From contig CAWAJU010000008.1 in NCBI GenBank assembly GCA_963782495.1, positions 1 to 64,000 of the forward strand: 64,000 nucleotides of DNA. Reading direction: 5' to 3'. The position numbers were made by a program, and so were the translations under genes. This stretch comes from DASQBT01 sp963782495 (lineage in GTDB: Bacteria > Pseudomonadota > Gammaproteobacteria > Burkholderiales > Thiobacillaceae). The notes below the pieces were generated by a model. It worked only from the letters and a program-made list of their open reading frames with translations. It had not been told where the DNA came from and ran no database searches. This document shows positions 25,134-34,970 of this stretch, one piece after another (the stretch's first letter is position 1; every line of letters starts with the position of its first letter).

Positions 25134-27185
25134 ATGCCGCGCAAGCTTCTCGTCACCTCCGCCCTGCCCTACGCCAACGGTGACATCCATCTGGGCCATC
25201 TGGTCGAGTACATCCAGACCGATATCTGGGTGCGGTTCCAGAAAATGCAGGGGCACGAAGCGCATTACGTCTGCGCGGACGACACGCACGGTACGGCCAT
25301 CATGCTGCGCGCAGACAAGGAGGGAATCACGCCGGAGCAGCTGATCGACCGCGTTTGGCACGACCACAAGCGCGATTTTGACGGCTTTCACATCGCCTTC
25401 GACCAGTATTACTCCACCCATTCGGAAGAGAACCGCGAGCTGGCGGGCGGCATCTACAAGAAGCTGGCCGCCGCTGGGCTGATCGACGTGCGTGCGATCG
25501 AGCAGTACTTCGACCCGGTCAAGGAAATGTTTCTGCCGGACCGCTTCATCAAGGGCACTTGTCCAAAGTGCGGCGCAACCGATCAATATGGCGACAGCTG
25601 CGAGGTGTGCGGTTCCACCTACTCGCCGACCGACCTGAAGGACCCCTATTCGGTCGTGTCCGGCGCGAAGCCGGTGCGCAAGACTTCGGATCATCATTTC
25701 TTCAAGCTCGGCAAACAGGAAGCGTTCCTGCACGCATGGACCCAATCGGGCACGCTGCAACCCGAGGCGGCGAACAAGATGCTGGAGTGGTTTGCCGCGG
25801 GACTGGCGGACTGGGACATTTCGCGCGACGCACCCTACTTTGGTTTTGAAATCCCAGGCGCGCCGGGCAAGTATTTCTATGTCTGGCTGGATGCCCCGGT
25901 CGGCTATATGGCCAGTTTCAGGAAATACTGCAGCGCGAATGATCTGGATTTTGATGCATGGTGGAAAGCCGGTTCGGATACGGAGCTCTATCACTTCATC
26001 GGCAAGGACATTCTTTATTTCCATGCGCTGTTCTGGCCCGCAATGCTGGAAGCCTCGGGCTACCGCACACCAACCAAGGTCTTCGCACATGGGTTTCTGA
26101 CCGTAAACGGCCAGAAGATGAGCAAGTCGCGCGGCACCTTCATTACTGCGCAAAGCTATCTCGATAGCGGGCTCAATCCGGAATGGCTGCGCTATTACTT
26201 TGCTGCCAAGCTTGGCAGCTCCATGGAAGACATCGACCTGAATCTCGAGGACTTTGCCGCACGGGTAAACAGCGACTTGGTGGGTAAATACGTGAATATC
26301 GCCAGCCGTTGTGCAGGCTTCATCTCCAAACGCTTCGATGGCCAGTTGGGCGAAATTGACCAAGCTACGGCCGCAGAGTTTGAGACTGCATTTCAAAACG
26401 CGATGATCGCCAAGGCCTACGGCGACCGCGATTACGGCCGAGCGCAGCGCGAGATAATGCGACTGGCAGATGTGGCCAACACTTACATTGCCAACAAGAA
26501 GCCATGGGAAATGGCTAAGCAGGAGGGGCGTGAAGTTGAATTACACAAGGTGTGTAGCACGGCGCTGACCCTGTTCCGCGACCTGACCCTCTACTTGAAA
26601 CCGGTCCTGCCTAAGCTGGCCGAACAAGTCGAGGCTTTCCTCAACATCCCTGCGCTGAGCTGGGGTGACCAGTGGGCGTCGTTACCTACTGGCCATACTA
26701 TCAACGAATATCACCACCTCATGACTCGCGTAGATATGAAACAGATCGAGACGCTGGTGGAAGCCAACCGGCAGTCGCTGGAAGCCACGCCCTCCCTCGT
26801 GCGCCACGCCGAAGCCCAAACTCATCAGGAAACCCAGACCGTGACCGAAGACAACACATTCATCAGCATCGATGATTTCAGTAAGATCGACTTGCGCATT
26901 GCAAGAATTGACGGGGCCGAACACGTGGAGGGTGCGGACAAATTATTGCGGCTCACTCTGGATGTCGGCCCGCTGGGCATGAAACAAGTGTTTGCCGGCA
27001 TCAAGTCAGCCTACGACCCGGCCGCGCTACAGGGCCGCCTTACCGTCATGGTGGCCAATCTTGCCCCACGCAAGATGAAGTTTGGCATAAGTGAGGGTAT
27101 GGTGCTGGCCGCGTCCGGCGAAACACCTGGCCTATTTCTGCTTTCCCCCGATTCCGGCGCGCAGGCCGGCATGCGGGTCAAATGA
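25134..27185 (+). CDS. metG: Methionyl-tRNA synthetase
   Basis: ATG 25134 gives 683 aa. It charges tRNA-Met. The class I signatures are NGDIHLGHL (HIGH region) and KMSKSRG near residue 329. Zinc-knuckle cysteines lie in CPKCGATDQYGDSCEVCG (143-159). The C-terminal ~105 residues (SIDDFSKIDLRIARIDGAEH, then ANLAPRKMKFGISEGMVLAA) form the tRNA-binding domain of dimeric MetG. The alternative ATG three codons upstream is less likely. Confidence 0.97.
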   Translation: MPRKLLVTSALPYANGDIHLGHLVEYIQTDIWVRFQKMQGHEAHYVCADDTHGTAIMLRADKEGITPEQLIDRVWHDHKRDFDGFHIAFDQYYSTHSEENRELAGGIYKKLAAAGLIDVRAIEQYFDPVKEMFLPDRFIKGTCPKCGATDQYGDSCEVCGSTYSPTDLKDPYSVVSGAKPVRKTSDHHFFKLGKQEAFLHAWTQSGTLQPEAANKMLEWFAAGLADWDISRDAPYFGFEIPGAPGKYFYVWLDAPVGYMASFRKYCSANDLDFDAWWKAGSDTELYHFIGKDILYFHALFWPAMLEASGYRTPTKVFAHGFLTVNGQKMSKSRGTFITAQSYLDSGLNPEWLRYYFAAKLGSSMEDIDLNLEDFAARVNSDLVGKYVNIASRCAGFISKRFDGQLGEIDQATAAEFETAFQNAMIAKAYGDRDYGRAQREIMRLADVANTYIANKKPWEMAKQEGREVELHKVCSTALTLFRDLTLYLKPVLPKLAEQVEAFLNIPALSWGDQWASLPTGHTINEYHHLMTRVDMKQIETLVEANRQSLEATPSLVRHAEAQTHQETQTVTEDNTFISIDDFSKIDLRIARIDGAEHVEGADKLLRLTLDVGPLGMKQVFAGIKSAYDPAALQGRLTVMVANLAPRKMKFGISEGMVLAASGETPGLFLLSPDSGAQAGMRVK

Positions 27186-27207
27186 AGTCCTGTTACAGGA
27201 GAAAGAC

Positions 27208-27690
27208 ATGACAACGCATACTTATTGCCAGCTTCTCGGATCCGTTCTCAACCGCGAGCTCCATGACGACGAGTGTCTGGTGTTGGACAAGTTGGGCACG
27301 ATACGTGAACTCGGGGACGGGGAAGCGCTCATTGAAGAAGGCAAGGTGGACAATCAGCTGCATGTACTGATCGACGGACATCTGGCAGTCACGCGCATGG
27401 TCGCCGAAGGGGAGTGGATCACGCTGCACGTGCTCGAAGCCGGCGAGCTCGCAGGCGAATTGGGCTTCATCGACGGCCAGCCCCACAGCGCCACCTTGCG
27501 CGCCATGGGGCGCACGCATGTTTTCAGCCTGGATCGGGAAAAATTCGAGACCCTGATCAACACCCACCCCGGTCTCGTGTATCGCACCATGCGTGCCATC
27601 GTTCGGGGTGTGCATGTCACCGTTCGACGCATGAACGCGCAGCAAATTGAGTTGACCAATTACATCACAAAGGAACACGGGCGTTACTAA
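27208..27690 (+). CDS. Cyclic-nucleotide-binding domain protein
   Basis: ATG 27208 after CAGGAGA gives 160 aa. A single CNMP-binding fold spans about 25-145: VLDKLGTIRELGDGEALIEE, LHVLIDGHLAVTRM, LEAGELAGELGFIDGQPHSA and TLRAMGRTHVFSLDREKFET. No DNA-binding helix-turn-helix follows; the protein ends 20 residues later (QIELTNYITKEHGRY). It is therefore not a CRP-type activator but a sensor or regulatory subunit. It starts 22 bp after metG, and its stop overlaps the acyP start (TAATG). Confidence 0.85.
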   Translation: MTTHTYCQLLGSVLNRELHDDECLVLDKLGTIRELGDGEALIEEGKVDNQLHVLIDGHLAVTRMVAEGEWITLHVLEAGELAGELGFIDGQPHSATLRAMGRTHVFSLDREKFETLINTHPGLVYRTMRAIVRGVHVTVRRMNAQQIELTNYITKEHGRY

Positions 27691-27968
27691 TGGGGGCCAA
27701 TGAGCCAGTCACCCGCCATGTGTGGATTTCCGGCCGGGTACAGGGTGTCTGGTACCGCGAATCGATGCGCCTGCAGGCCGAGCGCTTGGGTGTAACCGGA
27801 TGGGTCAAGAACGATTTTGACGGCCGGGTGGAGGCGATGATCTCGGGGGATGCCGACAAGGTCGACGCAATGATCGATTGGGCATGGAAGGGGCCGCCCA
27901 TGGCCAAAGTCTCAAATATCGATGTCGAACCAGCAGAAGGCAGCTTCAGCACGTTCGAAAAGCGTTGA
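27690..27968 (+). CDS. acyP: Acylphosphatase
   Basis: 92 aa. It hydrolyses acyl phosphates. The signature RVQGVWYRESMRLQAERLGV contains the phosphate-binding loop and catalytic Arg; GWVKNDFDGRVEAMISG holds the second motif with the catalytic Asn. Length and fold match the family. It is translationally coupled to the preceding cNMP-binding gene through TAATG. Confidence 0.95.
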   Translation: MGANEPVTRHVWISGRVQGVWYRESMRLQAERLGVTGWVKNDFDGRVEAMISGDADKVDAMIDWAWKGPPMAKVSNIDVEPAEGSFSTFEKR

Positions 27969-28005
27969 ACCGCTTCGCCGTTCACCCGCGTTGTGCTTCC
28001 AAGGC

Positions 28006-28032
28006 AAAAAAAACCCGGCACAAGGTGCCGGG
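28006..28032 (-). terminator. Intrinsic terminator for dnaE
   Basis: On the minus strand, CCCGGCAC-CTT-GTGCCGGG (perfect 8-bp stem) is followed by eight T. It lies about 165 bp after the dnaE stop. Read from the + strand it has no U-tract, so it is unlikely to serve acyP. Confidence 0.85.
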
Positions 28033-28196
28033 CATAAAATCCACCAAAGGAGGATGGAGGAGACAACACCCCACGCCGGAGGAGTGGCGCGAGGTGTTAT
28101 AAGCATTGTCTAATATAATCACATAAAAAGCAAGCAATAATTTCGGATATCAATAAATAGATAAAGAAATGTCGTTCCTAGGCCTGTGGCGTGTCC

Positions 28197-31100
28197 CTAG
28201 TACAATACCTGGACGCTGGCCGGCTCCAGCCATTGGCCCAGTGACTCGATCAAACGATCATGCAGTTGTACACGCCAACCGTTGCCGAGACTGATTTCAC
28301 ATGCTGCCTGGCCATTGTGGTAGGCGATCCTTACTGGGCACCCGCCCTCACCGTTGCGATAAGGCCCCAACAATTCCTTCAGTCGATTGCTGTCTGAGCG
28401 ACCATTGCACGTTAGGTGAAGTTCCCGGGCGTACAGGGTACGGGCAGTATTCAAGTCAAAAACCTTATCCGCGGTCACCCGCAGACCACCCGAATAATCA
28501 TCCCGGTTCACTTTGCCTTCCACAATCAGAAGCTCATCTTCCTTGAGCCAATCGCGATGCGCTTCCAAAATTTCGGCGAACACCACGACATCAAGCGTGC
28601 TGCTGCCGTCGTCCAGCAGGACAATGGCCATCTTGCCGCGTCGCGACATCTGGGTTCGGATCGACACAATGATGCCGGCCAGCAGACGTGGTTCACGCGC
28701 CGGCTCCAGGTCTGCGAGACGAAGTCGGACGAATCCTGACAATTCGCCAACGTAGCCGTGATAGGGATGGCCGCTGAAATAGAAGCCCAGCGCCGACTTC
28801 TCTTGCAGAAGTTTCTCCCGCTCTGGCCAGACAGGCGTCGCAACATAAGGGTTGCCGCTGGCAGGAGAATGGCTGTCGCCAAACAGGCTGTTCTGATTAC
28901 CGCCCCGTGCCGCCTGATCTGCGGCGTCCATGGCAGGAGCAATGGAGGCCATCAGGCTGGCACGATTGTCGTTAAGACAATCAAAAGCACCGGCCTTGGT
29001 CAAGGCCTCCAACAGCCGTCGGTTGAGATAGCGTTTATCCACACGCCGGGTTAGGTCGAACAGTCCGGTAAACTCACCGCCTTCCCTTCGTGCTGCAACG
29101 ATTGCTGAAATTGCAGCTTCTCCGCTGCCCTTGATTGCACCCAGTCCGTAACGGATCTGACCGTTCCCAACCGGCTCGAAGCGATAACCCGAAAGATTGA
29201 TGTCAGGCGGCAGCATGGTAATGCCGTTAGCCTTGCAGTCCTCATGGAAGATCCGTACCTTGTCAGTGTCCGCCATTTCGGAAGACAGGGTCGCGGCCAT
29301 GAACTCGGCTGGGTAGTGCGCCTTCAGCCACGCGGTATGATAGGCAATCAGCGCGTACGCTGCGGAGTGCGATTTGTTGAATCCGTATTCGGCGAACTTC
29401 TCCATCAGGTCGAACAGCCGGCCGGCAACGCTGTCGGCGACGCCCCGGGTCTTCGCGCCGGCGAGGAAGATTGACCTTTGCTCGGCCATCTCTTCCGCTT
29501 TTTTCTTGCCCATGGCGCGCCGCAACAAGTCCGCGCCCCCCAAGGTGTAGCCCGCGAGGATTTGGGCAATCAGCATCACCTGTTCCTGGTAAACGATAAT
29601 TCCGTAGGTGGACTTCAGTACCGGCTCCAGTTCGTGATGAAAGTATTCAGGCTTCTGCCGGCCTTGTTTGCGGGCGATGAAGTCATCCACCATCCCTGAC
29701 CCCAGGGGTCCAGGACGGTTAAGCGCCATCAGCGCGATGATGTCCTCAAAACAATCAGCTTTAAGTTTACGCTCCAAGTCCTTGGCGGAACGTGACTCAG
29801 ACTGGAATATGGCCGTCGTATTACCCGCGCTGAACAACGCATAAACGGCCGGATCATCCAGACTGAGATCTTCCAGCCGGAATGTCTCCCGGCCCGGGTG
29901 GCGGCGCACGAAACTAACAGCCTCTGCCAGGATGGTGAGAGTACGCAGCCCCAGAAAATCGAACTTCACCAGACCGATGGCTTCCACATCGTCCTTGTCG
30001 AACTGCGAGACAAAGCTATCTGAACCTTCCTGCCGATAAAGCGGGCAGAAATCAGTCAGGCTGCCGGGGGCCATCAATACGCCACCGGCGTGCATGCCGA
30101 CATTGCGGGTCAAATCTTCGAGACGCTCCGCAAGAGTGAATAACTCCCTAACCCCCTCTTCCTGATCGTAGCGCTCCCTGAGTTGGGGCTCCATCTCCAG
30201 GGCCTTTCTCAGCGAAACAGGCTTGACGCCCTCCACCGGCACCAGCTTGGAGAGTTTGTCGCAATAGGTGTAAGGCATGTCCAGCACCCGTCCCACATCG
30301 CGTATCACCGACTTGGAGCCCAGCGTGCCGAAGGTGGCAATCTGCGATACCGCATCATGACCGTAGCGCTCTTTCACATACTGGATCACTCGCTCGCGAT
30401 TGTCCTGGCAGAAATCCACGTCAAAGTCTGGCATGGACACGCGTTCCGGGTTAAGAAATCGCTCGAATAGCAAGTCGTAACGCAATGGATCCAGATCAGT
30501 AATGCCTAGACTGTAGGCCACCAATGAGCCGGCGCCGGACCCCCTTCCCGGCCCAACCGGCACACCATGATTCTTGGCCCAGTTAATGAAGTCCGCGACG
30601 ATCAGGAAGTAGCCAGGAAACCCCATCTGTATGATGGTGCCCAATTCGAAATCCAGCCTCTCCTTGTAGTCAGGATAGCGCGCCTGGCGGCTTGCATCGT
30701 CCGGATAAAGAAAGTCAAGGCGCTCAGCCAATCCATCATCCGAGCGCTCCCGGATGTAATCGTCCAGGCTTTGATTATGCGGTGTAGGAAACTGTGGCAG
30801 CTTGCTTACGCCCAACTCCAGGGTCAGATTACAGCACTTCGCAATTTTCACGCTGTTGGTCAGTGCCTCAGGCAGATCAGCGAACAACTCGGCCATTTCC
30901 GCAGGTGACTTGAAATACTGCTCGGCCGTAAATTGTTTTGGACGGCGGCTGTCCGCCAGCAGATAGCCTTCGGCAATGCATACCCTTGCCTCGTGCGCCT
31001 TGTAGTCTTCGGGGTCAAGGAACTGGATGGGATGGGTGGCGACCGCTGGAATTCGCAGTTTGGCACCGATCTCCAGCAAGCCATCGATCAAGGATTCAGT

Positions 31101-31631
31101 CTCGGGCAGGCCATAGCGCTGCAATTCAAGGAAGCAGCGATCAGGGAAGGCCTTGGCCCAAGACGCTGCTTGTTTGTGCGCAGCCGCGGCATTGCCCGCA
31201 AGCAGGGCCTGGGCCACTCCGGATTGGAATCCGCCCGCAAGTGCCAGGAGGCCCACAGTCCCTTCGTTGAACCATTCTGGGTCGATCTCAGCCCGCCCCC
31301 GGCAGAGGTTCTCCCGATAGGCGCGCGACAGCAATTCGCACAGGCGGTGATAGCCCAGGCGATTCTGAACCAGAAGCAATGCACGGAATGGCCGGTTGCG
31401 GTCCACCGCGTTGCTTACCCAGACATCGCAACCAAAGATCGGTTTGACGCCCTTGCTCCGTGCCGCTCGGTAATACTTGACCCAGCCGAACACGTTAGCC
31501 AGGTCCGTCAGCGCCAAAGCAGGCATGCTTAGTTCTCTGGCCTTGGCAACCGCCTCGTCAATCCGGACCAGGCCGTCGGTGACCGAGTACTCGGAATGAA
31601 GTCTTAGATGGATAAAACCCGGCTCAACCAT
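28197..31631 (-). CDS. dnaE: DNA polymerase III alpha subunit
   Basis: 1144 aa. The replicative polymerase. The N-terminal PHP domain begins FIHLRLHSEYSVTDGLVRID; the catalytic palm has GPGRGSGAGSLVAYSLGITD and the acidic pair in MPDFDVDFCQDNR; the C-terminal OB region contains AIVLLDDGSSTLDVVVFAEI. Length is normal for the proteobacterial DnaE1 type (about 1160). It stands as its own unit, ending at an intrinsic terminator. Confidence 0.97.
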   Translation of the reverse strand: MVEPGFIHLRLHSEYSVTDGLVRIDEAVAKARELSMPALALTDLANVFGWVKYYRAARSKGVKPIFGCDVWVSNAVDRNRPFRALLLVQNRLGYHRLCELLSRAYRENLCRGRAEIDPEWFNEGTVGLLALAGGFQSGVAQALLAGNAAAAHKQAASWAKAFPDRCFLELQRYGLPETESLIDGLLEIGAKLRIPAVATHPIQFLDPEDYKAHEARVCIAEGYLLADSRRPKQFTAEQYFKSPAEMAELFADLPEALTNSVKIAKCCNLTLELGVSKLPQFPTPHNQSLDDYIRERSDDGLAERLDFLYPDDASRQARYPDYKERLDFELGTIIQMGFPGYFLIVADFINWAKNHGVPVGPGRGSGAGSLVAYSLGITDLDPLRYDLLFERFLNPERVSMPDFDVDFCQDNRERVIQYVKERYGHDAVSQIATFGTLGSKSVIRDVGRVLDMPYTYCDKLSKLVPVEGVKPVSLRKALEMEPQLRERYDQEEGVRELFTLAERLEDLTRNVGMHAGGVLMAPGSLTDFCPLYRQEGSDSFVSQFDKDDVEAIGLVKFDFLGLRTLTILAEAVSFVRRHPGRETFRLEDLSLDDPAVYALFSAGNTTAIFQSESRSAKDLERKLKADCFEDIIALMALNRPGPLGSGMVDDFIARKQGRQKPEYFHHELEPVLKSTYGIIVYQEQVMLIAQILAGYTLGGADLLRRAMGKKKAEEMAEQRSIFLAGAKTRGVADSVAGRLFDLMEKFAEYGFNKSHSAAYALIAYHTAWLKAHYPAEFMAATLSSEMADTDKVRIFHEDCKANGITMLPPDINLSGYRFEPVGNGQIRYGLGAIKGSGEAAISAIVAARREGGEFTGLFDLTRRVDKRYLNRRLLEALTKAGAFDCLNDNRASLMASIAPAMDAADQAARGGNQNSLFGDSHSPASGNPYVATPVWPEREKLLQEKSALGFYFSGHPYHGYVGELSGFVRLRLADLEPAREPRLLAGIIVSIRTQMSRRGKMAIVLLDDGSSTLDVVVFAEILEAHRDWLKEDELLIVEGKVNRDDYSGGLRVTADKVFDLNTARTLYARELHLTCNGRSDSNRLKELLGPYRNGEGGCPVRIAYHNGQAACEISLGNGWRVQLHDRLIESLGQWLEPASVQVLY

Positions 31632-31717
31632 GCCTGGATTTTACCTTGCGTCATTCAGGCGCAGGATAGAAAAAACCAGGCGGCTCGGCGGGCCGACACG
31701 GCTCTATCTTGAGTGCG

Positions 31718-32920
31718 CTACCAGTTGGTCTCGCGCTCGGCCGTAGCGGAAATCTTGTGAATTGATAGATCGGCGCCGTTGAACTCTTGTTCCGGATTCA
31801 ATCTCAGGCCAACAGTAAGTTTGAGTACGCCATAAACGAGGAATCCACCTGCCAAGGCAATCGCGATACCCATGCCGGTTCCCAGCAATTGCGCCAGCAG
31901 GCTTACGCTACCCGCCCCGCCCAATCCGGTCGAACCAAAGATCCCGGCGGCGATACCACCCCATGCGCCGCAAAGTCCATGCAGGGGCCAAACGCCGAGT
32001 ACGTCATCAATCTTCAACCTGTTCTGGGTCAGCGTGAAGGCCCAGACAAACAATCCGCCTGCCACGCCGCCCGTGATCAATGCGCCGATCGGATGCATGA
32101 CATCGGAACCGGCGCACACCGCGACCAGTCCAGCCAAGGGTCCGTTGTGAATAAAACCCGGGTCGTTCCTGCCCACAAACAAGGCAACCAAGGTTCCGCC
32201 GACCATCGCCATCAATGAATTCACCGCAACCAATCCGCTGATGCCCCTCAAGCTCTGCGCGGACATCACATTGAAGCCAAACCATCCCACCGTGAGTATC
32301 CAGGCACCCAGGGCAAGGAAGGGAATGTTGGAAGGTGGGTGGGCAGAGATGCCACCATCCTTTTGATAGCGGCCCCTGCGCGCACCCAACAAGATCACCG
32401 CAGCAAGCGCGATCCAGCCACCCATGGCATGAACCACCACGGAGCCGGCGAAATCATGGAACTTGGCGCCCAAGGCGGCATTCATCCAGTCCTGGATGCC
32501 AAATGCTCCATTCCATGCAATGCCTTCAAAAAAGGGGTAGACAAAGCCCACCAAAACAAACGAGGCAGCGAATTGGGGATGAAACCTTGCCCGCTCGGCG
32601 ATGCCTCCGGAAACGATGGCAGGGACCGCCGCCGCAAAGGTCAAGAGGAAGAAGAATCTGACCAGTTCATAGCCGTTTCTGGCAGCGAGTTGGCTGGCCC
32701 CGGAGAAGAAATCCACGCCGTAGGCGACACTGTAGCCAATGAAGAAATAGGCGACGGTTGACGCGCTGAAATCCGTCAGAATTTTCACCAGTGCGTTGAC
32801 CTGGTTCTTCTTTCGCACCGTACCCAGTTCCAGGAATGCAAACCCTGAATGCATGGCCAGGACCAGGATTGCTCCAAGCAATACAAACAGAACATCACCG
32901 CTACTCTTGGGAGCGTCCAT
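31718..32920 (-). CDS. amt: Ammonium transporter
   Basis: 400 aa with about 11 membrane helices. AmtB landmarks: AFLELGTVRKKNQVNALVKI, FAGSVVVHAMGGWIALAAVI with the conserved pore histidine, and HPIGALITGGVAGGLFVW. It conducts ammonium into the cytoplasm. There is no glnK partner on either side, unlike the common glnK-amtB pair, so its PII regulator must be encoded elsewhere if it has one. Confidence 0.93.
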   Translation of the reverse strand: MDAPKSSGDVLFVLLGAILVLAMHSGFAFLELGTVRKKNQVNALVKILTDFSASTVAYFFIGYSVAYGVDFFSGASQLAARNGYELVRFFFLLTFAAAVPAIVSGGIAERARFHPQFAASFVLVGFVYPFFEGIAWNGAFGIQDWMNAALGAKFHDFAGSVVVHAMGGWIALAAVILLGARRGRYQKDGGISAHPPSNIPFLALGAWILTVGWFGFNVMSAQSLRGISGLVAVNSLMAMVGGTLVALFVGRNDPGFIHNGPLAGLVAVCAGSDVMHPIGALITGGVAGGLFVWAFTLTQNRLKIDDVLGVWPLHGLCGAWGGIAAGIFGSTGLGGAGSVSLLAQLLGTGMGIAIALAGGFLVYGVLKLTVGLRLNPEQEFNGADLSIHKISATAERETNW

Positions 32921-32987
32921 TTAATCCTCCACATTTTGGGCACGATCTGGAAGCGACCCCGTTCCAGTGTGCTATTTGATTGCCCCG

Positions 32988-33839
32988 TTATTGGGGCGTA
33001 TCGGAACCGCCCTTTTCCTCGGCTTCGACTCGATCCAGTTCGCGTTCCATTTCTTCATCTGACATCGGAACAAAGTCACCGGGATGACGCACGCCATCCG
33101 GAGCCGACTCCGCACTTGATTTAATCATAAAGCGCGCTACCAGGATGCCCGCTTCGTATAACAGCCACAGTGGTACTGCCAGCAAGGTCTGGGAGATGAT
33201 GTCCGGAGGAGTAAAAATTGCGCCAATAACAAACGAACCAACAATGACGTAAGGCCGCACATCGACCAGCTTTTCGATGGAAACCCAGCCAAACTTCACC
33301 ATCAACACGACCACTACCGGCACTTCAAAGGTGACGCCAAAGGCCAGGAACAGGGTCAGGACGAAATCCACGTATTTGCCGATGTCGGTTGCCATTTCGA
33401 CCCCCGCTGGCGTGAATCCCACAATCGCGCCAAACACGATGGGAAACACCGCGAAATACGCAAACGCCATGCCGGTAATGAACAACACTACCGCGGACAC
33501 AATGATGGGCAAACCCAAGCGCTTTTCATGCTCGTATAGTCCAGGAGCGATAAACGCCCAGGCCTGATACAGGACCCAGGGCAGCGCGATCAGGAAGGCC
33601 GCCAGCATGGTGACCTTCACCGGGACAAAGAAGGGCGCGGTCACTTCCGTCGCTATGAGGTGTCCTCCTTGCGGCAGGGCAGCCAGCAGGGGCTTGGCCA
33701 AAAGCGCATAGATGTCTTTGGCCCACGGGAACAGGCAGACAAAAATGATTACAACCGCCAAGACCGCACGCACCAGACGATTACGCAGTTCGATCAGATG
33801 GGAAATAAAGGAATCCCCGTTGCCCCGAACTTCGCTCAT
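32988..33839 (-). CDS. tatC: Sec-independent translocase subunit TatC
   Basis: 283 aa with six membrane helices. It recognises twin-arginine signal peptides and forms the receptor with TatB. Typical stretches are FISHLIELRNRLVRAVLAVV, PFFVPVKVTMLAAFLIALPW and FGVTFEVPVVVVLMVKFGWV. The charged C-terminal tail (about residues 245-283) is longer than usual. It overlaps tatB by 4 bp. In this cell likely Tat clients include iron-sulfur and molybdenum enzymes; that is inference. Confidence 0.96.
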   Translation of the reverse strand: MSEVRGNGDSFISHLIELRNRLVRAVLAVVIIFVCLFPWAKDIYALLAKPLLAALPQGGHLIATEVTAPFFVPVKVTMLAAFLIALPWVLYQAWAFIAPGLYEHEKRLGLPIIVSAVVLFITGMAFAYFAVFPIVFGAIVGFTPAGVEMATDIGKYVDFVLTLFLAFGVTFEVPVVVVLMVKFGWVSIEKLVDVRPYVIVGSFVIGAIFTPPDIISQTLLAVPLWLLYEAGILVARFMIKSSAESAPDGVRHPGDFVPMSDEEMERELDRVEAEEKGGSDTPQ

Positions 33840-34312
33840 GCTTTTTCTTGGCGATCGTGTTCAGGCTTGGACTGTTCGGATGAAGGAGACGGCGCTGGCG
33901 TAGGGTGCCCCCCGAGCAAAAATGGTCCTTCTTGCAATGGCTCCACTTCGACGCCTGCCCTTTGAGCCTCACCTACAGGGGGCAACTCCGGTAGCTCGCG
34001 ACTCTCTTCAGCTGACATCACCTTATCCTTGGGGACAATTTCGTCGCGCATGGTGTACTCAGCCGCGCTCGCCTTGGTTTCCAGATTTCGTGCGCTTGAT
34101 TCCACCGCTTCCTTGAACGTCTGTCCGGCCTTGCGCAACTCGTCGAGTTGCATTTCCTGGCTGATATCAGATTTGACGCTATTGACATAACGCTGCAAAC
34201 GGCCAAACAAATGGCCCGCCGTGCGGGCCACTTTGGGTAGTCGTTCAGGCCCAATCACGATAAGGGCCACCACACCGATGAGGACGAGTTCAGAGAAGCT
34301 GAAATCGAACAT
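33836..34312 (-). CDS. tatB: Sec-independent translocase subunit TatB
   Basis: 158 aa. One N-terminal helix (MFDFSFSELVLIGVVALIVI), then the amphipathic GPERLPKVARTAGHLFGRLQ and a long polar tail. The F-x-EL start and GPERLPK are TatB-specific and distinguish it from TatA. It is coupled to tatC by a 4-bp overlap; 87 bp separate it from tatA. Confidence 0.95.
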   Translation of the reverse strand: MFDFSFSELVLIGVVALIVIGPERLPKVARTAGHLFGRLQRYVNSVKSDISQEMQLDELRKAGQTFKEAVESSARNLETKASAAEYTMRDEIVPKDKVMSAEESRELPELPPVGEAQRAGVEVEPLQEGPFLLGGHPTPAPSPSSEQSKPEHDRQEKA

Positions 34313-34399
34313 ATTGGAGACCAGGGATTAAGGAATAGAGATCAAGGAGGCGGCTGGGTACGGCACAATGCCTAAATGCTGAATCCTGCCCCCCGTCTT

Positions 34400-34615
34400 T
34401 CAGGAGCTCTGCTTTTCCTTTACTTCAGCATCCACAGTCCGCCCGGATGATTCGCTGGTGTCGGAGATCTTGGTGCTCTCCTCTTTCATCGAATCCTTGA
34501 AGTTCTTTACCGCGCCGCCCAGGTCGGATCCCATGTTGCGCAATTTCTTGGTTCCGAAAATCAATAAGACAATCAACAGCACAATCAGCCAGTGCCAGAT
34601 GCTAAAACTTCCCAT
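34400..34615 (-). CDS. tatA: Sec-independent translocase subunit TatA
   Basis: ATG 34615 follows AAGGAG; the longer frame upstream is not needed. 71 aa: MGSFSIWHWLIVLLIVLLIF (membrane helix), then GTKKLRNMGSDLGGAVKNFK (amphipathic helix), the family consensus. It oligomerises to form the Tat channel. Confidence 0.95.
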   Translation of the reverse strand: MGSFSIWHWLIVLLIVLLIFGTKKLRNMGSDLGGAVKNFKDSMKEESTKISDTSESSGRTVDAEVKEKQSS

Positions 34616-34634
34616 GGTTTTCTCCTTGGTACGA

Positions 34635-34970
34635 TCAACTGCGAATGGGTTCGCCGCCGCCAAATACGTGTACGTGAATATGGAACACTTCCTGTCCGCC
34701 ACCGCGCCCGGTGTTGATCAGGGTTTTGAAACCAGCTTCCAGCCCCTGCTCCCTGGCCAGTCTTGGCGCGAGCGTCAGTATCCGGCCGAGCAATCTTTCA
34801 TGTTCCGGCCCGCAATCCGCGAGCGATGCAACGTGGACCTTGGGTATGAGCATGAAATGGACGCGCGCGAAGGGATGGATGTCGTGGAAGGCCAGAATTT
34901 CGTCGTCTTCATACACTTTCTTGCTCGGTATTTGCCCGGCAATGATCTTGCAGAAAATGCATTCGTTCAT
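34635..34970 (-). CDS. hinT: HIT-family hydrolase (HinT)
   Basis: 111 aa. A purine nucleoside phosphoramidase of the HIT superfamily. CIFCKIIAGQIPSKKVYEDD carries the N-terminal Cys pair; the catalytic histidine triad is FHIHVHVFGG. It overlaps hisE by 4 bp and is followed by tatA after 19 bp, the usual betaproteobacterial position between his and tat genes. Confidence 0.94.
   Translation of the reverse strand: MNECIFCKIIAGQIPSKKVYEDDEILAFHDIHPFARVHFMLIPKVHVASLADCGPEHERLLGRILTLAPRLAREQGLEAGFKTLINTGRGGGQEVFHIHVHVFGGGEPIRS

Noticed and set aside
34616..34702. N-terminal extension of TatA
   Set aside because: The family start MGSFSIWHWL with AAGGAG upstream is clear; the longer frame reads back towards hinT.
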